From: Mesorhizobium sp. Root554
GTDB taxonomy: Bacteria; Pseudomonadota; Alphaproteobacteria; Rhizobiales; Rhizobiaceae
Direction of reading: 5' to 3'
Assembly (NCBI RefSeq): GCF_001427025.1
Contig: NZ_LMGA01000001.1
Location: 2,903,715-2,967,714 of the forward strand
Length of the DNA: 64,000 bases
In this document: one piece after another, positions 37,215 to 48,466 of the stretch
How the letters are laid out: every line of letters begins with the position of its first letter
Position numbering within the stretch: position 1 is the first letter of the stretch
Notes under the pieces: model-generated
What the model was told of the DNA's origin: nothing
Databases searched by the model: none
What the model saw: only the letters and a program-made list of their open reading frames with translations
Position numbers and translations under genes: made by a program

Positions 37215-38591
37215 CTATTTCCCCGGATCGATCCAGCCATTGGGCGGCGCGAAGCCGGCCATCGCGTCCTCAGGCCCCCAGCTTCCCTGCTTGTAGACAG
37301 GCGGTGGCGTCTGGTCGTCAAGCACCGGCCCGACGATCCGCCAGGCGATTTCGCTGGCGTCCTGCCGGGTGAACAGCTCGCTATTGCCGTTCATGGCGTC
37401 GCCGATCAGCCGCTCATACGGCTCCATGTCGCCCTTGGCATCGTCCACGGCGGTCAGTTCGACCTGCTCGCCGACCATCTCGTCGCCGGCCGCCTTGCGC
37501 CGCGCGCCGATACCGATCGACATGACCGGGGCGATACGAAAACGGACGTAGTTGCCCTCGTTGCGCTTGAACTCGTCGAAGACAGGCAATGGCGGACGCT
37601 TCAGTTGAACCACCACCTCTGTCGCATGCACCGGCAGGCCCTTTCCGGCGCGGATGAAGAACGGCACATCCTTCCAGCGCCAGGTATCGACGAAGAAGCG
37701 CACGGCGGCGAAGGTCTCGACCGGCGAGTTCGGCCGCACGCCGGGCTCCTTCAGGTAGCCTTCGAACTGGCCGCGCACCACGTCGTCCCTGGTCAGCGGC
37801 CTTATCGCCTTCAGCACCTGCACCTTTTCGTCGACGAGGTCGTCAACCGTTCTCCCCGGAGGCGGCTCCATCGCCAGTAGCAGCATGACATTGAGCAGAT
37901 GGTTCTGGATGACGTCGCGGATCGCGCCGACCTCGTCATAGAATTTGCCGCGGCCCTGCACGCCGAAATTCTCGGCCATGGTGATCTGCACGCTCTCGAC
38001 ATAGTTGCGGTTCCAGATCGGCTCGAGGAAGGAATTGGCGAAGCGGAAATAGAGCAGGTTCTGGATCGCTTCCTTGCCGAGGTAGTGGTCGATGCGGAAG
38101 ATCGCCTTTTCCTCGAAGACGATGTGCAGCACGCGGTTCAGCCAGCGGGCCGATTGCAGGTCGCGGCCGAAGGGCTTCTCTACCATCAGCCGGGCGCCTG
38201 TGGCGCCGCCGGATTGTTCGAGGCCCTGCACCACCGGCTCGAACATGGAAGGAGGCACGGCGAGATAGTACAGGGGGTGCCGAAAACCGGACAATGCCTC
38301 CTTCAACGCGTCGAACGTCGCCTGATCGCGGTAGTCACCGCTGACGTAGCGCAGCAGGCCTTTGAGTTTCTTGAATATCTTGTCATCGACCTTGCCGAAG
38401 GCGGCCTTGATGCCATCATGGGCGCGCTCGGCAAGCTGCTCCACACTCCACTTGTCGTAGGCAATGCCGACCACCGGCTCCTTTAAAGTCCCGCGGGAAA
38501 CCATCGCGTAAAGCGCCGGAAAGATTTTCTTGTGCGCCAAATCGCCGGTTGCGCCAAACAACACCAGCACGTCGGATCGTGGTTCGCTCAT
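37215..38591 (-). CDS. zwf: Glucose-6-phosphate 1-dehydrogenase
   Basis: A 458-residue enzyme oxidising glucose-6-phosphate to 6-phosphogluconolactone with NAD(P)+, the entry of the Entner-Doudoroff and pentose phosphate routes. The dinucleotide motif [10 protein letters not shown] is at about residues 12-21 and the active-site RIDHYLGKE at about 180. The frame is open to 38654, but the ATG at 38591 gives the usual N-terminus. It lies 16 bp downstream of gnd on the same strand, so they form a gnd-zwf operon. No pgl gene is adjacent. Confidence 0.95.
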   Translation of the reverse strand: MSEPRSDVLVLFGATGDLAHKKIFPALYAMVSRGTLKEPVVGIAYDKWSVEQLAERAHDGIKAAFGKVDDKIFKKLKGLLRYVSGDYRDQATFDALKEALSGFRHPLYYLAVPPSMFEPVVQGLEQSGGATGARLMVEKPFGRDLQSARWLNRVLHIVFEEKAIFRIDHYLGKEAIQNLLYFRFANSFLEPIWNRNYVESVQITMAENFGVQGRGKFYDEVGAIRDVIQNHLLNVMLLLAMEPPPGRTVDDLVDEKVQVLKAIRPLTRDDVVRGQFEGYLKEPGVRPNSPVETFAAVRFFVDTWRWKDVPFFIRAGKGLPVHATEVVVQLKRPPLPVFDEFKRNEGNYVRFRIAPVMSIGIGARRKAAGDEMVGEQVELTAVDDAKGDMEPYERLIGDAMNGNSELFTRQDASEIAWRIVGPVLDDQTPPPVYKQGSWGPEDAMAGFAPPNGWIDPGK

Positions 38592-38607
38592 GTCCTGCCG
38601 CCCTGGA

Positions 38608-39639
38608 TTACTTGCCGGATTTCGGCTTGAGGCCTGTCTTCGGCTTTTCGACATGGCCGCCGAAGGCGTAGCGCATGGCCGAAAGCAGCTTGTCGGCGAA
38701 CATGGATTCGCCCTGTGAGGAGAAGCGGTCGAACAGCGCCGACGACAGGACCGGTGCGGGAACGCCGGTATCGATTGCGGCCTTCAGCGTCCAACGTCCC
38801 TCGCCGGAATCGGAAACCCTGCCGCCGAATTGCTCCAGCGCCGGGTCGGCCTTGAGCGCGCCCGCGGTCAGGTCGAGCAGCCAGGAGCCGATGACGCTGC
38901 CGTGCCGCCAGACTTCGGTAACCGCCGGGAGATCGATGTCGAACTGGTAATATTGCGGCTGCGCCAGCGGGCTGGTCTCGGCGTCGGCCTCGCGCTTCTT
39001 CTTGCCGGCATTGGCCGCCTTGAGGATGTTGATGCCCTCGGCGTAGGCGGCCATGACGCCATATTCGATGCCGTTATGCACCATCTTGACGAAATGGCCG
39101 GCGCCGCTTGGCCCGCAATGCAGATAGCCGAGTTGTGCGGTGCCTGCCTTGGGATCGGGCGTTGCACTCCCGTCGGCTCCTGGCGCCAGCGTGGCAAAGA
39201 CGGGGTCGAGATGCTTGACCGCGTCGTCCGGCCCGCCGATCATCAGGCAGTAGCCGCGCTCCAACCCCCAGACGCCGCCACTGGTCCCGACATCGACATA
39301 GCGTATGCCCTTGCCGGCGAAGGCTGCCGCCTGGTCAACCGCGTCGTGATAGTGGGAATTGCCGCCGTCGATGACGATGTCGCCTTCCTCCATCAGCGCC
39401 GCCACCTGCCCGGCGATCTTGGCCGTGATGGCGGCGGGCAGCATCAGCCAGGCGCTGCGCGGCTTGGACAGTTTGGAAACGAATTCCTCCATGGAGGAAG
39501 CGCCGATCGCGCCGTCCTCGACCAGGGCCGCAACGCTTTCCGGATTGATGTCGTAGACGACGCACTGATGTCCGTCGCGCAGCAGGCGGCGCACCATGTT
39601 GGCGCCCATCCTGCCCAATCCCATCATCCCGAGCTGCAT
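38608..39639 (-). CDS. gnd: 6-phosphogluconate dehydrogenase (decarboxylating), short form
   Basis: A 343-residue enzyme converting 6-phosphogluconate to ribulose-5-phosphate and CO2. N-terminal Rossmann motif [12 protein letters not shown] (residues 4-15), [10 protein letters not shown] at about 100 and the catalytic [16 protein letters not shown]. It is the short GntZ/YqeC-like type rather than the 470-residue form. ATG 39639 has GGAG six bases upstream; an upstream in-frame start at 39708 is unlikely. Co-transcribed with zwf. Confidence 0.93.
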   Translation of the reverse strand: MQLGMMGLGRMGANMVRRLLRDGHQCVVYDINPESVAALVEDGAIGASSMEEFVSKLSKPRSAWLMLPAAITAKIAGQVAALMEEGDIVIDGGNSHYHDAVDQAAAFAGKGIRYVDVGTSGGVWGLERGYCLMIGGPDDAVKHLDPVFATLAPGADGSATPDPKAGTAQLGYLHCGPSGAGHFVKMVHNGIEYGVMAAYAEGINILKAANAGKKKREADAETSPLAQPQYYQFDIDLPAVTEVWRHGSVIGSWLLDLTAGALKADPALEQFGGRVSDSGEGRWTLKAAIDTGVPAPVLSSALFDRFSSQGESMFADKLLSAMRYAFGGHVEKPKTGLKPKSGK

Positions 39640-39825
39640 TGGGTTCTCCGTGTTTGGTGGGTCCGGTGGCGGACGAATGAGACTTCGAGAATCGGCATCA
39701 AGCCACACGAATATGAAGTTTCGATGCCGCCTGCCGGTCTGGCGGACCGGTCAGTCAACACCGATAGGACATAGACCACAGGACGGGATTTTCCAATGGA
39801 GTGATGGAGACGAGCCGGAACCCGC

Positions 39826-40224
39826 CTACATCAGCCAAAGATAGAGAATTCTTCCTAGTGCGCCCAGGAGCAGCACGAAGGCGGCGATCGACTGAATGAA
39901 AAATCCCGGATAGCGCTTCAGGGGCGCCGACAGGTAGCCGGTGAAATACAAGATCCGGCCGATCAGCCATAAGAATCCCAGCCCGGCCGCCCAGGTCGGA
40001 CTGCAGTAGATGGCGAACAGCCACAGCGAGGGAAGGAAAACGGGGAGCCATTCGATCGTATTCGAATGGGCCCGGATCGCCCGTTCAAGCAAAGGGTCGC
40101 CGGTCATGGCCGGTGCCAGTATGCCGGTCTTGGAATGCATTCTCGCCACGGTGAGCGCCATGCCGAATATGAGCAGGCTGCAAAGCAGGGTGACGACGGC
40201 CACAGGATAATATTGTTCCATCAT
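39826..40224 (-). CDS. MAPEG-family membrane protein
   Basis: A 132-residue protein with four hydrophobic helices and the MAPEG pattern (RAHSNTIEWLPVFLPSLWL, then LWLIGRILYFTGY). MAPEG proteins include microsomal glutathione transferases and uncharacterised bacterial members; the bacterial ones have no settled role. The ATG at 40224 has a strong GGAGGAG upstream, better than the in-frame start at 40254. No operon partner. Confidence 0.85.
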   Translation of the reverse strand: MMEQYYPVAVVTLLCSLLIFGMALTVARMHSKTGILAPAMTGDPLLERAIRAHSNTIEWLPVFLPSLWLFAIYCSPTWAAGLGFLWLIGRILYFTGYLSAPLKRYPGFFIQSIAAFVLLLGALGRILYLWLM

Positions 40225-40352
40225 GGCTCTCCTCCATGCCATGCCGGAAGACAATCAGAGGTGAAGTCCATCCGCAAGCGTCTGCGCCACCGCTCCTGAC
40301 GGAAGATGTCACCACCCATGCCGCCGCGGGGCCAATCAGGTGGGCGCCAAAG

Positions 40353-40383
40353 AAAAAGCCCCGCACGATGTACGGGGCTTTTT
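40353..40383 (-). terminator. Rho-independent terminator downstream of tRNA-Leu
   Basis: A perfect 11-bp stem AAAAAGCCCCG/CGGGGCTTTTT (40353-40363 with 40373-40383) with a nine-base loop. It ends nine bases after the tRNA-Leu 3' end on the minus strand and closes the gpmA/tRNA transcript; the flanking A and T runs make it able to work in both directions. Confidence 0.9.
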
Positions 40384-40391
40384 GCTGAAAC

Positions 40392-40476
40392 TGGTGCCCA
40401 GAAGAGGACTCGAACCTCCACGCCTTGCGGCACACGGACCTGAACCGTGCGCGTCTACCAATTCCGCCATCTGGGC
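40392..40476 (-). tRNA. tRNA-Leu (anticodon CAG)
   Basis: Read on the minus strand the 85-nt sequence begins GCCCAGATGGCGGAATTGG and ends with an encoded CCA. The acceptor stem GCCCAGA/TCTGGGC, a D-arm with TGGTAGACGC, the anticodon stem CACGG/CCGTG around loop TTCAGGT (anticodon CAG), a long variable arm and the GGTTCGAGTCC T-arm all fit a class II leucine tRNA. It lies 85 bp downstream of gpmA. Confidence 0.97.
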
Positions 40477-40561
40477 TGGTGCGCGCTGATGTAAGCGGGC
40501 CGGACTGGCCTGTCAACGCGCTTTTTTGCCGGCGCTTGCCGCTCCGCAGGTGCCCCGGCGC

Positions 40562-41182
40562 TCAGCCTTCCAGCACTTCCTTGGAGGCGACGGTGGAATC
40601 GGCGTTGAGCTTGTAGACGATCGGCACGCCGGTGCCGAGTTCCAGCTTGACGATCTCCTCGCCCGAAATCCCCTCCAGCGCCATGATGAGCGCGCGCAGG
40701 GAATTGCCGTGCGCCGCCACCAGCACCGTGCCGCCGCAGAGCACATGCGGCTGCATGACATGCATGTAGTAGGGCCACACGCGCGCGCCCGTGTCCTTCA
40801 GGCTCTCGCCGCCGGGCGGCGGCACGTCATAGGAGCGGCGCCAGACATGCACCTGCTCCTCACCCCATTTCTGGCGAGCGTCGTCCTTGTTCAGGCCGGA
40901 GAGGTCGCCATAGTCGCGCTCGTTCAGCGCCTGGTCGCGAATGGTCTTGAGATTGCTCTGGCCGACCGCGTCGAGAATATGCTGCGAGGTCTTCTGCGCC
41001 CTTATCAGGGCCGAGGTGAAGGCGATGTCGAATTTCATCCCGCGCGCCTTCAGCTTCTGGCCGGCCGACTTCGCCTCCTCATGCCCCCGCTCGGTCAGAT
41101 CGACGTCGCGCCAGCCGGTGAACAGGTTCTTCAAATTCCATTCGCTCTGGCCGTGGCGGACGAGCACGAGGGTTCCCGACAT
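40562..41182 (-). CDS. gpmA: 2,3-bisphosphoglycerate-dependent phosphoglycerate mutase
   Basis: A 206-residue glycolytic mutase interconverting 3- and 2-phosphoglycerate. The catalytic His is in [10 protein letters not shown] (residues 7-16), followed by the GpmA-specific [32 protein letters not shown] and [11 protein letters not shown] (second His) are intact. Slightly shorter than the 250-residue enterobacterial form, as usual for rhizobia. It follows dapB by 33 bp, giving a glk/exporter/dapB/gpmA run on the minus strand. Confidence 0.95.
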   Translation of the reverse strand: MSGTLVLVRHGQSEWNLKNLFTGWRDVDLTERGHEEAKSAGQKLKARGMKFDIAFTSALIRAQKTSQHILDAVGQSNLKTIRDQALNERDYGDLSGLNKDDARQKWGEEQVHVWRRSYDVPPPGGESLKDTGARVWPYYMHVMQPHVLCGGTVLVAAHGNSLRALIMALEGISGEEIVKLELGTGVPIVYKLNADSTVASKEVLEG

Positions 41183-41215
41183 GTTTTGCTCCCTTGACGA
41201 GTTAAGGCGGGCTGC

Positions 41216-42043
41216 TCAGCTGAGGCCGAGCACGTCCCGCATGGAATAGAGCCCCGGCTTGCGGCCCTGCGCCCAGAGCGCCGCCTTGACCGCTCCGCGG
41301 GCAAAGATAGCCCGGTCTTCGGCATGATGCGAAAGCGTCACCCGCTCGCCGAGCCCGGCCAGCAGCACTGAATGCTCGCCGATCACCGAACCGCCGCGCA
41401 GCGTCGCGAAACCGATGGTTCCGGCCTCACGCGCGCCGGTATGGCCGTCGCGCACGCGCACCGATTTCTCCGCAAGCTGGATTTCGCGGCCCGCCGCCGC
41501 CGCCTCGCCGAGCAGCAGCGCCGTGCCTGACGGTGCATCGACCTTGTGCTTGTGGTGCATTTCGAGGATTTCGATGTCGAAATCCGCCGCATCCAGCGCC
41601 CGTGCCGCCTGCTCGACCAGCACCGAGAGCAGGTTGACGCCAAGGCTCATATTGCCCGATTTGACGATGGTGGCATGGCGCCCCGCCGCCGCGATCCTTG
41701 CATTGTCATCGTCGGAGCATCCCGTCGTGCCGATGACATGGACGATGCGCGCCTGCGCGGCGTAGCCCGCGAATTCGACCGAAGCCGCCGGGGTGCTGAA
41801 GTCGAGCACGCCGTCGGCCTTGGCGAAGGCCGGCAGCGGATCGTCGCTGATGACGACGCCGAGCGGGCCGACGCCGGCCGGTTCCCCGGCATCCTTGCCG
41901 ATATGCGGCGAACCGGCGTGCTCGATGGCGCCGACCAGGGTGGCGCCCGGCGTGGCTTGGATGATCTGGATCAGCGTCCGGCCCATCCGGCCCGCCGCGC
42001 CGACAACCACGAGACCCATATCCTTTGTGCGCTGGTCGCTCAT
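41216..42043 (-). CDS. dapB: 4-hydroxy-tetrahydrodipicolinate reductase
   Basis: A 275-residue enzyme of lysine and meso-diaminopimelate synthesis. Nucleotide motif [13 protein letters not shown] (about residues 13-25), [10 protein letters not shown] at about 107 and the catalytic-site [15 protein letters not shown] at about 160. Its start overlaps the stop of the MsbA-like exporter by four bases, so the two are translationally coupled. Confidence 0.96.
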   Translation of the reverse strand: MSDQRTKDMGLVVVGAAGRMGRTLIQIIQATPGATLVGAIEHAGSPHIGKDAGEPAGVGPLGVVISDDPLPAFAKADGVLDFSTPAASVEFAGYAAQARIVHVIGTTGCSDDDNARIAAAGRHATIVKSGNMSLGVNLLSVLVEQAARALDAADFDIEILEMHHKHKVDAPSGTALLLGEAAAAGREIQLAEKSVRVRDGHTGAREAGTIGFATLRGGSVIGEHSVLLAGLGERVTLSHHAEDRAIFARGAVKAALWAQGRKPGLYSMRDVLGLS

Positions 42044-43902
42044 GTGCTTTCCCCTGCGGTCTTCTTCACGCGAACGCGCTTTGCCTTCGGCTTCGCGGCC
42101 ACGGCTGGAAGGCTGTCATCGACGAGACCCAGGCCTTTGCTGCCCTGCAGGCGATGGAACCGGGCATACACGCTGTGCGGGTCGGCGAGCAAGGAGGCGT
42201 GCGTGCCTTCCTCGACCAGCCGGCCCTGTTCCATCACGATGATCTTGTCGGCGTTCACGACAGTGGAAAGCCGGTGCGCGATGACGATCGTCGTGCGGTC
42301 ATGCATGACCTCGGACAGCGCTTGCTGCACTTTTGCTTCCGACTCATTGTCGAGCGCCGAGGTCGCCTCATCGAGCAGCAGGACCGGAGCCTGCCGCACG
42401 ATCGCCCGCGCGATCGACAGACGTTGCCGCTGGCCGCCGGACAGCGTCACGCCGTTTTCGCCAACGGGGGTGTCGTATCCCATCGGCTGCTGCAGGATGA
42501 AATCGTCGGCGGCGGCGAGGCCGGCGGCGGTTTCGATCTCGCTGTCGGTGGCATCCGGACGGCCGTAGCGGATGTTGTCGCAGATCGATCCCTCGAACAG
42601 ATAGGGCTGCTGCGAGACATAGGCGATGGATTGCCGCAGCGAACGCTTCGTCACCTTTGAAATATCCTGGCTGTCGATTTCGATCACACCGCTGTCGACG
42701 TCGTAGAAGCGCTGCAGCAGCGACACCAGCGTGGTCTTGCCGGCGCCTGACGTACCCACGATGGCCGTGGTCTTGCCGGCCGCCGCGACGAAGCTCAGAT
42801 CCTCGATGACAAGATTGTCGCCATAGGCGAACGACACATTGCGAAAACGGATTTCGCCGCGATCGACATGGATTTCCTTTGCATCTGGCGCATCGAGCTG
42901 GTGCGGCTCGATGTCGAGCAATTCATAGATCATGCGGGCGTTGACCAGCGCCTTTTCGAGGCTGACCTGTGTGCGCGCCAGACGCCGCGCCGGGTCGTAG
43001 GCCAGGAGCAGGGCAGAAATGAACGAGAACACCGCGCCTGGCGGCTCGCCATTGACGGTGGCGCGATAGCCGGCATAGCCGACCACGCCGGCCACGGCGA
43101 TGCCGGCGAGGATTTCGGAGATCGGCGTCAGCCGCTCGGATACGCGAGCGATCCGGTTGGCGCGCTGCTCCGAACTGTCGATCAGCTTTTCGATACGCTC
43201 GGAAAGCTGGTCCTCCATGGTGAAGGCCTTGACGATGCCGATGCCCTGCGTCGCTTCCTGCATGGCGCCGATCAGGCGCGAATTGATTTCCACCGCCTCG
43301 CGGGTGACGCGCCGCAGCCGCCGCATCAGATAGACGACTGAATAGATCAGCGGCGGCCCGATCAAAAGCGACAGTACCGACAGGAACGGGTCCTGCACGA
43401 TCATCACCCCGATCAGGCCGATGAGCGAGACGAAATCGCGCGCCACCGAGGTCAGCGTTATGCCGAGCAGGTCGCGGATGCCGTTGACGTTGACGTTGAT
43501 CTGCGCGGCCAGCCGCCCGGAGCGGGTGTCGGTGAAGAAGCCCATGTCGAGCTTCATCAGGTGCTCGAAGATTCGGCTCTGGTAGCGGGCGACGAGATTG
43601 TTGCCGATCTTGGCCAGCGTCACCGCCTGTCCGTAGCTCGCCAGGCCTCGGATCAGGAAGGCAGCGAAAATCGAGGCGCAAATCAACAGGATCAGGTCCC
43701 CGCGCCGGCGGTAGAAGATCTCGTTGATGACGTCGCGCATGATCCACGCGGTGAAAGCGGTGGTCGCCGCCACGGCCAGGAGGCACAGCACCGCGAACAC
43801 GTAGTACCCGATATAGTCTCGGCTGTTTTCGGCGAAGACGCGACGGACTACGGCCACAATCTCGCGCGGTTCGGCCCGCTGCGTTTTTTGGGCAGATTTC
43901 AA
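42040..43902 (-). CDS. ABC exporter, fused membrane and ATP-binding domains (MsbA-like)
   Basis: A 620-residue half-transporter: six membrane helices over about residues 30-320, then a nucleotide-binding domain with Walker [10 protein letters not shown] (about 387), signature [11 protein letters not shown] and Walker [13 protein letters not shown]. The last 25 residues are Lys/Arg-rich ([11 protein letters not shown]), unusual for MsbA. It should work as a homodimer exporting lipids, lipopolysaccharide precursor or another hydrophobic molecule. It overlaps dapB by four bases and follows glk by 81 bp. Confidence 0.88.
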   Translation of the reverse strand: MKSAQKTQRAEPREIVAVVRRVFAENSRDYIGYYVFAVLCLLAVAATTAFTAWIMRDVINEIFYRRRGDLILLICASIFAAFLIRGLASYGQAVTLAKIGNNLVARYQSRIFEHLMKLDMGFFTDTRSGRLAAQINVNVNGIRDLLGITLTSVARDFVSLIGLIGVMIVQDPFLSVLSLLIGPPLIYSVVYLMRRLRRVTREAVEINSRLIGAMQEATQGIGIVKAFTMEDQLSERIEKLIDSSEQRANRIARVSERLTPISEILAGIAVAGVVGYAGYRATVNGEPPGAVFSFISALLLAYDPARRLARTQVSLEKALVNARMIYELLDIEPHQLDAPDAKEIHVDRGEIRFRNVSFAYGDNLVIEDLSFVAAAGKTTAIVGTSGAGKTTLVSLLQRFYDVDSGVIEIDSQDISKVTKRSLRQSIAYVSQQPYLFEGSICDNIRYGRPDATDSEIETAAGLAAADDFILQQPMGYDTPVGENGVTLSGGQRQRLSIARAIVRQAPVLLLDEATSALDNESEAKVQQALSEVMHDRTTIVIAHRLSTVVNADKIIVMEQGRLVEEGTHASLLADPHSVYARFHRLQGSKGLGLVDDSLPAVAAKPKAKRVRVKKTAGEST

Positions 43903-43983
43903 ATCGGACGTCCCATGTTGCGGCGCTTCTCTTAGCGCCCCACGGTGTCGTTGCCTATTCCCCGCACGCGAATAATTGGCTGA

Positions 43984-45012
43984 CTATGACCGCCAGCGCC
44001 GTCCGTTCGTCTGCACGCCGAAAAGCGACGGCATGCGCGCATAGGCGGCAAGCCCGGCCAATGCGGCTAGCGGATGGGTGATGACGTAGACAGGCATGGA
44101 CCGCAGCAATTCGCTGTGCGGGGCCTTGTCCTCGAAGGCGGCGCGGAAAGCGCCGTCCTTCAGCGCCGGAACGATCTTCTGCGCGATGCCGCCGGTGAGA
44201 AAGACGCCGCCGCGGCTCATGAACACCAGCGCCAAGTCGCCGGCGGTGCGCCCCAGGCACGTCACGAAAAGCGACAGTGCTTCCTCGGCCACCGGGTCGG
44301 ATTTCGCCAGCGCCGCGGCGGTTATCTCCGCCGGCAGGGTGAACGGCGCCGGCTTGCCGTCGGCCTTGGCGACGGCGCGATAGACGTTGACGAGGCCACG
44401 GCCGCACAGGATCTGCTCGCCGGAGATACGGCCGTCGATCTTCTCGATATGCGGGAAAACCTCGAAATCACGCGGCGTGCGCGGGCCGATATCCATGTGC
44501 CCGCCCTCGCCTGGGACAGGAATCCAGTGACGCAGCGCATAGACGAGCCCGGCGACGCCAAGGCCGGTGCCGGGTCCCAGCACCACGCGTCCGGCATCGG
44601 GCTCCGGCGCCCCGCCGCCGATCTTCTCCATATGCTCTTCGCCCAGCGCCACCACGGCCAGCGCCTGCGCCTCGAAATCATTGAGCACGACGATGTCGGC
44701 GAGTCTCAGATTGGTCAGCATCTGCCGTGGCTTGACGACCCACGGGCAGTTAGTGAGCTGGATTTCGTCGCTCTCGACCGGCCCGGCGACGGCGAGCACC
44801 GCAGATTTCGGCTGAACGGAAATACTGTCGAGAACAGTCTGGATCGCTTCGTCAATGGTCGCGAAATTGGCGGTCTGCACGATCTGCGGCTCACCGACGC
44901 CGGAATTCGCGTCGAGCACCACCGAAAAGCGTGCATTCGTACCGCCGATGTCCCCGATCAGGATCGGGAACTCGAGCACGGTCTCGTCTTCCGCTACGCT
45001 TGCCATTTTCAT
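43984..45012 (-). CDS. glk: Glucokinase
   Basis: A 342-residue ATP-dependent hexokinase of the bacterial Glk type: phosphate-1 motif [11 protein letters not shown] (about residues 18-28), [22 protein letters not shown] (about 147) and [11 protein letters not shown] with the ROK-independent active-site region. It feeds glucose-6-phosphate to zwf/gnd encoded 4 kb away. GGGGACG precedes the ATG at 45012; ATG 45006 is possible. First gene of the minus-strand run glk/exporter/dapB/gpmA. Confidence 0.94.
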   Translation of the reverse strand: MKMASVAEDETVLEFPILIGDIGGTNARFSVVLDANSGVGEPQIVQTANFATIDEAIQTVLDSISVQPKSAVLAVAGPVESDEIQLTNCPWVVKPRQMLTNLRLADIVVLNDFEAQALAVVALGEEHMEKIGGGAPEPDAGRVVLGPGTGLGVAGLVYALRHWIPVPGEGGHMDIGPRTPRDFEVFPHIEKIDGRISGEQILCGRGLVNVYRAVAKADGKPAPFTLPAEITAAALAKSDPVAEEALSLFVTCLGRTAGDLALVFMSRGGVFLTGGIAQKIVPALKDGAFRAAFEDKAPHSELLRSMPVYVITHPLAALAGLAAYARMPSLFGVQTNGRRWRS

Positions 45013-45213
45013 GTCGTCCCCAGTCCAGACGGCTTTAGCCGTTCTTTCGTTGCTTCGGCAAGATGGTGGCCACGGTAGACGGCGGTTCCGTTCGGTAATT
45101 GTATGAAAGAAGCAACGTCACTCGACCCCGGCTCCTCCGGGCCAAGGTTGGCAGAGCCATTTTCAACAATTCCAGCGCGGACAGGGATCGCGCCACATCG
45201 CAGCCCGATGCCA

Positions 45214-46314
45214 CTAGTTTGTCGGGCGTGGACGTGGCAGCGGAACGCCCATATCGGGCGTTTCGGCAAAGGCGTTGACGCCAAGGGGAAGAGCCGCCTT
45301 GGGACGAAGCACGTTGGGCGCCATCGCTCCTTGAACCGTTGCTGGCCCCGGCGACGCGGCGACGGCGACCGCGGCGCTGCCGCCCGGGTACGTCACAGCT
45401 TCGGCTGAAACGGGTCCGGGCGCGTCGAGCACCGCCTGGCAGGCTTTCGGCAGGCTGGCCATGGTCATCAGGTCGCGGGCCTTCGGCGCGTCGGGATTCT
45501 TGTTTGGCCGCCACGGCTCCTCGGTGAACCACCAAGCCAGGCTCTTGTCGCAGCCGTCGCCGGTGCCGGTGCCTTGCTGTGGCTTGCAGCCCGGCGAACC
45601 CGGCTGGCAGCCGATGCGGACATGGAAATGGTAGTCATGACCCCAGAACGGCCGCACCTTGTTCAGCCATGACCGGTCGTCTGTGACGGTATCGCACAAT
45701 TTCTTCTTGATGCCCGGATTGACCAGGATGCGCTCGACTTCCGGATAGCTTGCCGCCCGCCGCAACAGCCGTGTATGCGCCGACGTCCACAGTTTGTCTT
45801 TAACCAGATGCGTGCGCTCGTTGACCATGGATACGGCGCTCATGTTCTCGCGTTCGCGGGCCGAAAGCCGGTGATCCGGCATTGGCGTGAACCAGATGTC
45901 GGCATCGAGGCCGATCTGGTGCGATGCGTGCCCGGTCAGCATCGGGCCGCCGCGCGGCTGCGATATGTCGCCCAGAAGCAGTCCCGGCCATCCGTCGGCG
46001 AGGGCGTCGCGCGAGAATTTCTCGATCAGCGCGATCATCGCCGGATGACCCCAGCGGCGGTTGCGCGACAGCCGCATCGCCTGCCATGTCGGCCCGTCGG
46101 TGGCGATCGCCACGCCGCCGGAAAAGCATCCCTTGGAATAGAAGCCGTAGGATTGCGGATTGCCGAGGGAAGGCAATTCCTCAGAGCCGAACAGGGTCTT
46201 GGCCAAATCGGAGGCCGCCGCCGGCCGCGTATCCTGCGCGGTGAAGGACAGAAGCGTCGTCAGCGCCAGGGCGGCGAAACTTGTCCTGCGCAGGAAACCC
46301 ATCATGGCCTTCAT
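45214..46314 (-). CDS. mepA: Penicillin-insensitive murein endopeptidase
   Basis: A 366-residue periplasmic zinc peptidase (M74) that cuts D-Ala-meso-DAP cross-links. A signal peptide covers about residues 1-33. The metal ligands are in HASHQIGLDADIWF (His and Asp) and GHDYHFHVRIGC, and several paired Cys fit the disulfide-rich family. The C-terminal 90 residues are Pro/Ala-rich and unconserved. The ATG at 46314 with GGAGAGGAT upstream is preferred over the open frame to 46371. It has no clear operon partner. Confidence 0.92.
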   Translation of the reverse strand: MKAMMGFLRRTSFAALALTTLLSFTAQDTRPAAASDLAKTLFGSEELPSLGNPQSYGFYSKGCFSGGVAIATDGPTWQAMRLSRNRRWGHPAMIALIEKFSRDALADGWPGLLLGDISQPRGGPMLTGHASHQIGLDADIWFTPMPDHRLSARERENMSAVSMVNERTHLVKDKLWTSAHTRLLRRAASYPEVERILVNPGIKKKLCDTVTDDRSWLNKVRPFWGHDYHFHVRIGCQPGSPGCKPQQGTGTGDGCDKSLAWWFTEEPWRPNKNPDAPKARDLMTMASLPKACQAVLDAPGPVSAEAVTYPGGSAAVAVAASPGPATVQGAMAPNVLRPKAALPLGVNAFAETPDMGVPLPRPRPTN

Positions 46315-46406
46315 CCGGAAATCCTCTCCCTGACGCCCATGGCCTCTGTTTCCAAAACCGCACTCCGGCACGACGAATCACACCATAGCCGGTCCGCGCG
46401 CGGCGA

Positions 46407-47303
46407 TCACGGCTTCTTCATCGGGCTGCGCGGCTCTCCTTGCCCCCAGTTGCCGCTCTGCCACATATGGTCGAGAGCACTGCGATAGTCCGGGAAGCGA
46501 AAGCGATAACCGTCAGCCTCGATGGCCGTGTTGGAAACGCGCTTGTTCTCGCCATAGAAAGACCGCGCCATGGGCGAAAGTTGGGCGGTCTCGAAGGAAA
46601 TTGCCGGCGGCGGCGTCACATTCATGACCGACGCGGCGTATTCCACGACGTCCTGCGGCGGCGCCGGCAGATCGTCGGTGACGTTGAAGATGCCACCCTG
46701 ATTGCGGCCTGCCAGATGCCACAACGCGCCGGCGATGTCCTCGACATGGATGCGGTTGAACACTTGGCCGGGCTTTATCAACCGCTTCGCCGTGCCGTTG
46801 GCGAGATTGACGAAGGCGTTGCGGCCAGGGCCGTAAATGCCTGAAAGCCGCAGGATGGCGACCGGAATGCCGGTCTTCTCGCCGAGTTCCCGCCATTGCT
46901 GTTCGGCGGCGACCCGCAAGCGCGACCGCTTCGAGACCGGGCGGCATTCGGCTGTCTCATCCACCCACGCGCCGCCATGGTCGCCATACACGCCGACGGT
47001 GGAAAGATAGCCGATCCATTGCAAGGCGGGCATTGCGGCAATCGCGTCGTGCGCGGCAGCCAGCACCGGGTCGCCGCCTTCGTCAGGCGCGATGGAGATG
47101 ATCAGGTGCGTCGTTTGCGGCAGGGCCGCGTCGATCTCCGGCGTCAGCAAGCCATCGAACGTCAAAGGTGTGATGCCTGCCTCGCGCAGAGCGTCGAAAT
47201 TGTCTGCCGAGCGGGTGGTCCCGGTAACGGGGAGCCTGTTGCGATTGTCCCGCGCGAACGCCTTGCCCGAATAACCGGCGCCGAAGATGAAAAACTTGCT
47301 CAA
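46407..47303 (-). CDS. NAD(P)-dependent epimerase/dehydratase family protein (YeeZ-like)
   Basis: A 298-residue extended-SDR protein with [14 protein letters not shown] at the N-terminus (nucleotide binding) and [12 protein letters not shown], where Tyr is the catalytic-type residue, at about 98. The [14 protein letters not shown] segment is typical of the YeeZ group of uncharacterised Rossmann proteins. Its start overlaps the queG stop by four bases, so it is the third gene of an fzlA-queG operon. Substrate unknown. Confidence 0.83.
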   Translation of the reverse strand: MSKFFIFGAGYSGKAFARDNRNRLPVTGTTRSADNFDALREAGITPLTFDGLLTPEIDAALPQTTHLIISIAPDEGGDPVLAAAHDAIAAMPALQWIGYLSTVGVYGDHGGAWVDETAECRPVSKRSRLRVAAEQQWRELGEKTGIPVAILRLSGIYGPGRNAFVNLANGTAKRLIKPGQVFNRIHVEDIAGALWHLAGRNQGGIFNVTDDLPAPPQDVVEYAASVMNVTPPPAISFETAQLSPMARSFYGENKRVSNTAIEADGYRFRFPDYRSALDHMWQSGNWGQGEPRSPMKKP

Positions 47304-48466
47304 GCAACGATCTCCAGTGCGGCCTTTTCAGCCAATACCGTCCGCCATTCGTTGCGAACACTTTCATCTGGCTCGAACCGCAATGCCTCCGCTGCGCGGC
47401 CTGCGAAACCGCCGGCCTCGTCCAGTCGCGCCAGCGCCCACACCGCGGCTCCGCGCACCAGCGGCGATGGATCGGCCAGCAGCGTCGACACCTGCCCAAG
47501 CAGCGTGCCGTCGCCGGAATTGCCGGCGGCGATCAGTACGTTGCGGATGAACCGGTCGCGGCCGATCCGCTTGATCGGCGAACCGGAAAAGAAGCTTCGG
47601 AATGCCGCGTCGTCGAGCGTAAGCAGAGCTGTCAGCGGCGGTTCGCGCAGATCGTCGCGGGCGACGAGTTTTGCCTCCGACGCCGCATGAGCGAATTTGT
47701 TCCACGGACAGGCAGCCAGGCAGTCGTCGCAGCCATAGATGCGGTTGCCGATCGCGGCGCGGAATTCGTGCGGGATCGGCCCTTTGTTCTCGATGGTGAG
47801 GTAGGAGATGCAGCGCCGCGCATCCAGTCGGTACGGCGCCGGGAAAGCGTCGGTCGGGCAGGCGTCGAGGCAGGCGCGGCAGGAGCCGCAATGGTCCTCT
47901 TCCGGGACATCAGGCGCTATATCGGCGGTGGTGAAGATCGAACCGAGAAAGAGCCATGAACCATGCTCGCGGCTGATCAGGTTGGTGTGCTTGCCCTGCC
48001 AGCCAAGCCCCGCGGCTTCCGCCAGCGGTTTTTCCATCACCGGCGCGGTGTCGACGAACACCTTCACGTCGCCGCCGGCGCGCGCGACGATCTTGCCGGC
48101 AATCTCCTTCAGCCGGCCCTTCATCAAATCGTGGTAGTCACGATTGCGGGCATAGACGGAAATGGCGCCGCGTCTTGGTTTTGATTGTAGCGCGCGAGGG
48201 TCCTCATCCGGTCCGTAATTCATGGCGACGATGACGATCGAGCGCACGTCGGGCCACAGGATGGAGGGGCTGCCGCGGCGGTCGAGCGTCTCGACGATCC
48301 AGTCCATAGAGCCGTGGAAGCCGTCGGCGACGAACTGCGCCAGCCGTTGCGGCGCCAGCGGCGCGGCATCGGGCGAGGTGAAGGCGACCGCGTCGAAGCC
48401 GGCGCGATGAACCTCGCGCTCGATCAGATCACGCAGTTTCCGGGCGTCAGAAGTCGAGGTCCGCAT
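47300..48466 (-). CDS. queG: Epoxyqueuosine reductase
   Basis: A 388-residue cobalamin-dependent enzyme for the last step of queuosine synthesis in tRNA. It has two 4Fe-4S motifs: [16 protein letters not shown] (about residues 195-210) and [11 protein letters not shown] (about 250-260), and a HEAT-like C-terminal part. The ATG at 48466 lies inside the 3' end of the upstream fzlA-like gene (20-bp overlap), and its own stop overlaps the next gene by four bases. Confidence 0.95.
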   Translation of the reverse strand: MRTSTSDARKLRDLIEREVHRAGFDAVAFTSPDAAPLAPQRLAQFVADGFHGSMDWIVETLDRRGSPSILWPDVRSIVIVAMNYGPDEDPRALQSKPRRGAISVYARNRDYHDLMKGRLKEIAGKIVARAGGDVKVFVDTAPVMEKPLAEAAGLGWQGKHTNLISREHGSWLFLGSIFTTADIAPDVPEEDHCGSCRACLDACPTDAFPAPYRLDARRCISYLTIENKGPIPHEFRAAIGNRIYGCDDCLAACPWNKFAHAASEAKLVARDDLREPPLTALLTLDDAAFRSFFSGSPIKRIGRDRFIRNVLIAAGNSGDGTLLGQVSTLLADPSPLVRGAAVWALARLDEAGGFAGRAAEALRFEPDESVRNEWRTVLAEKAALEIVA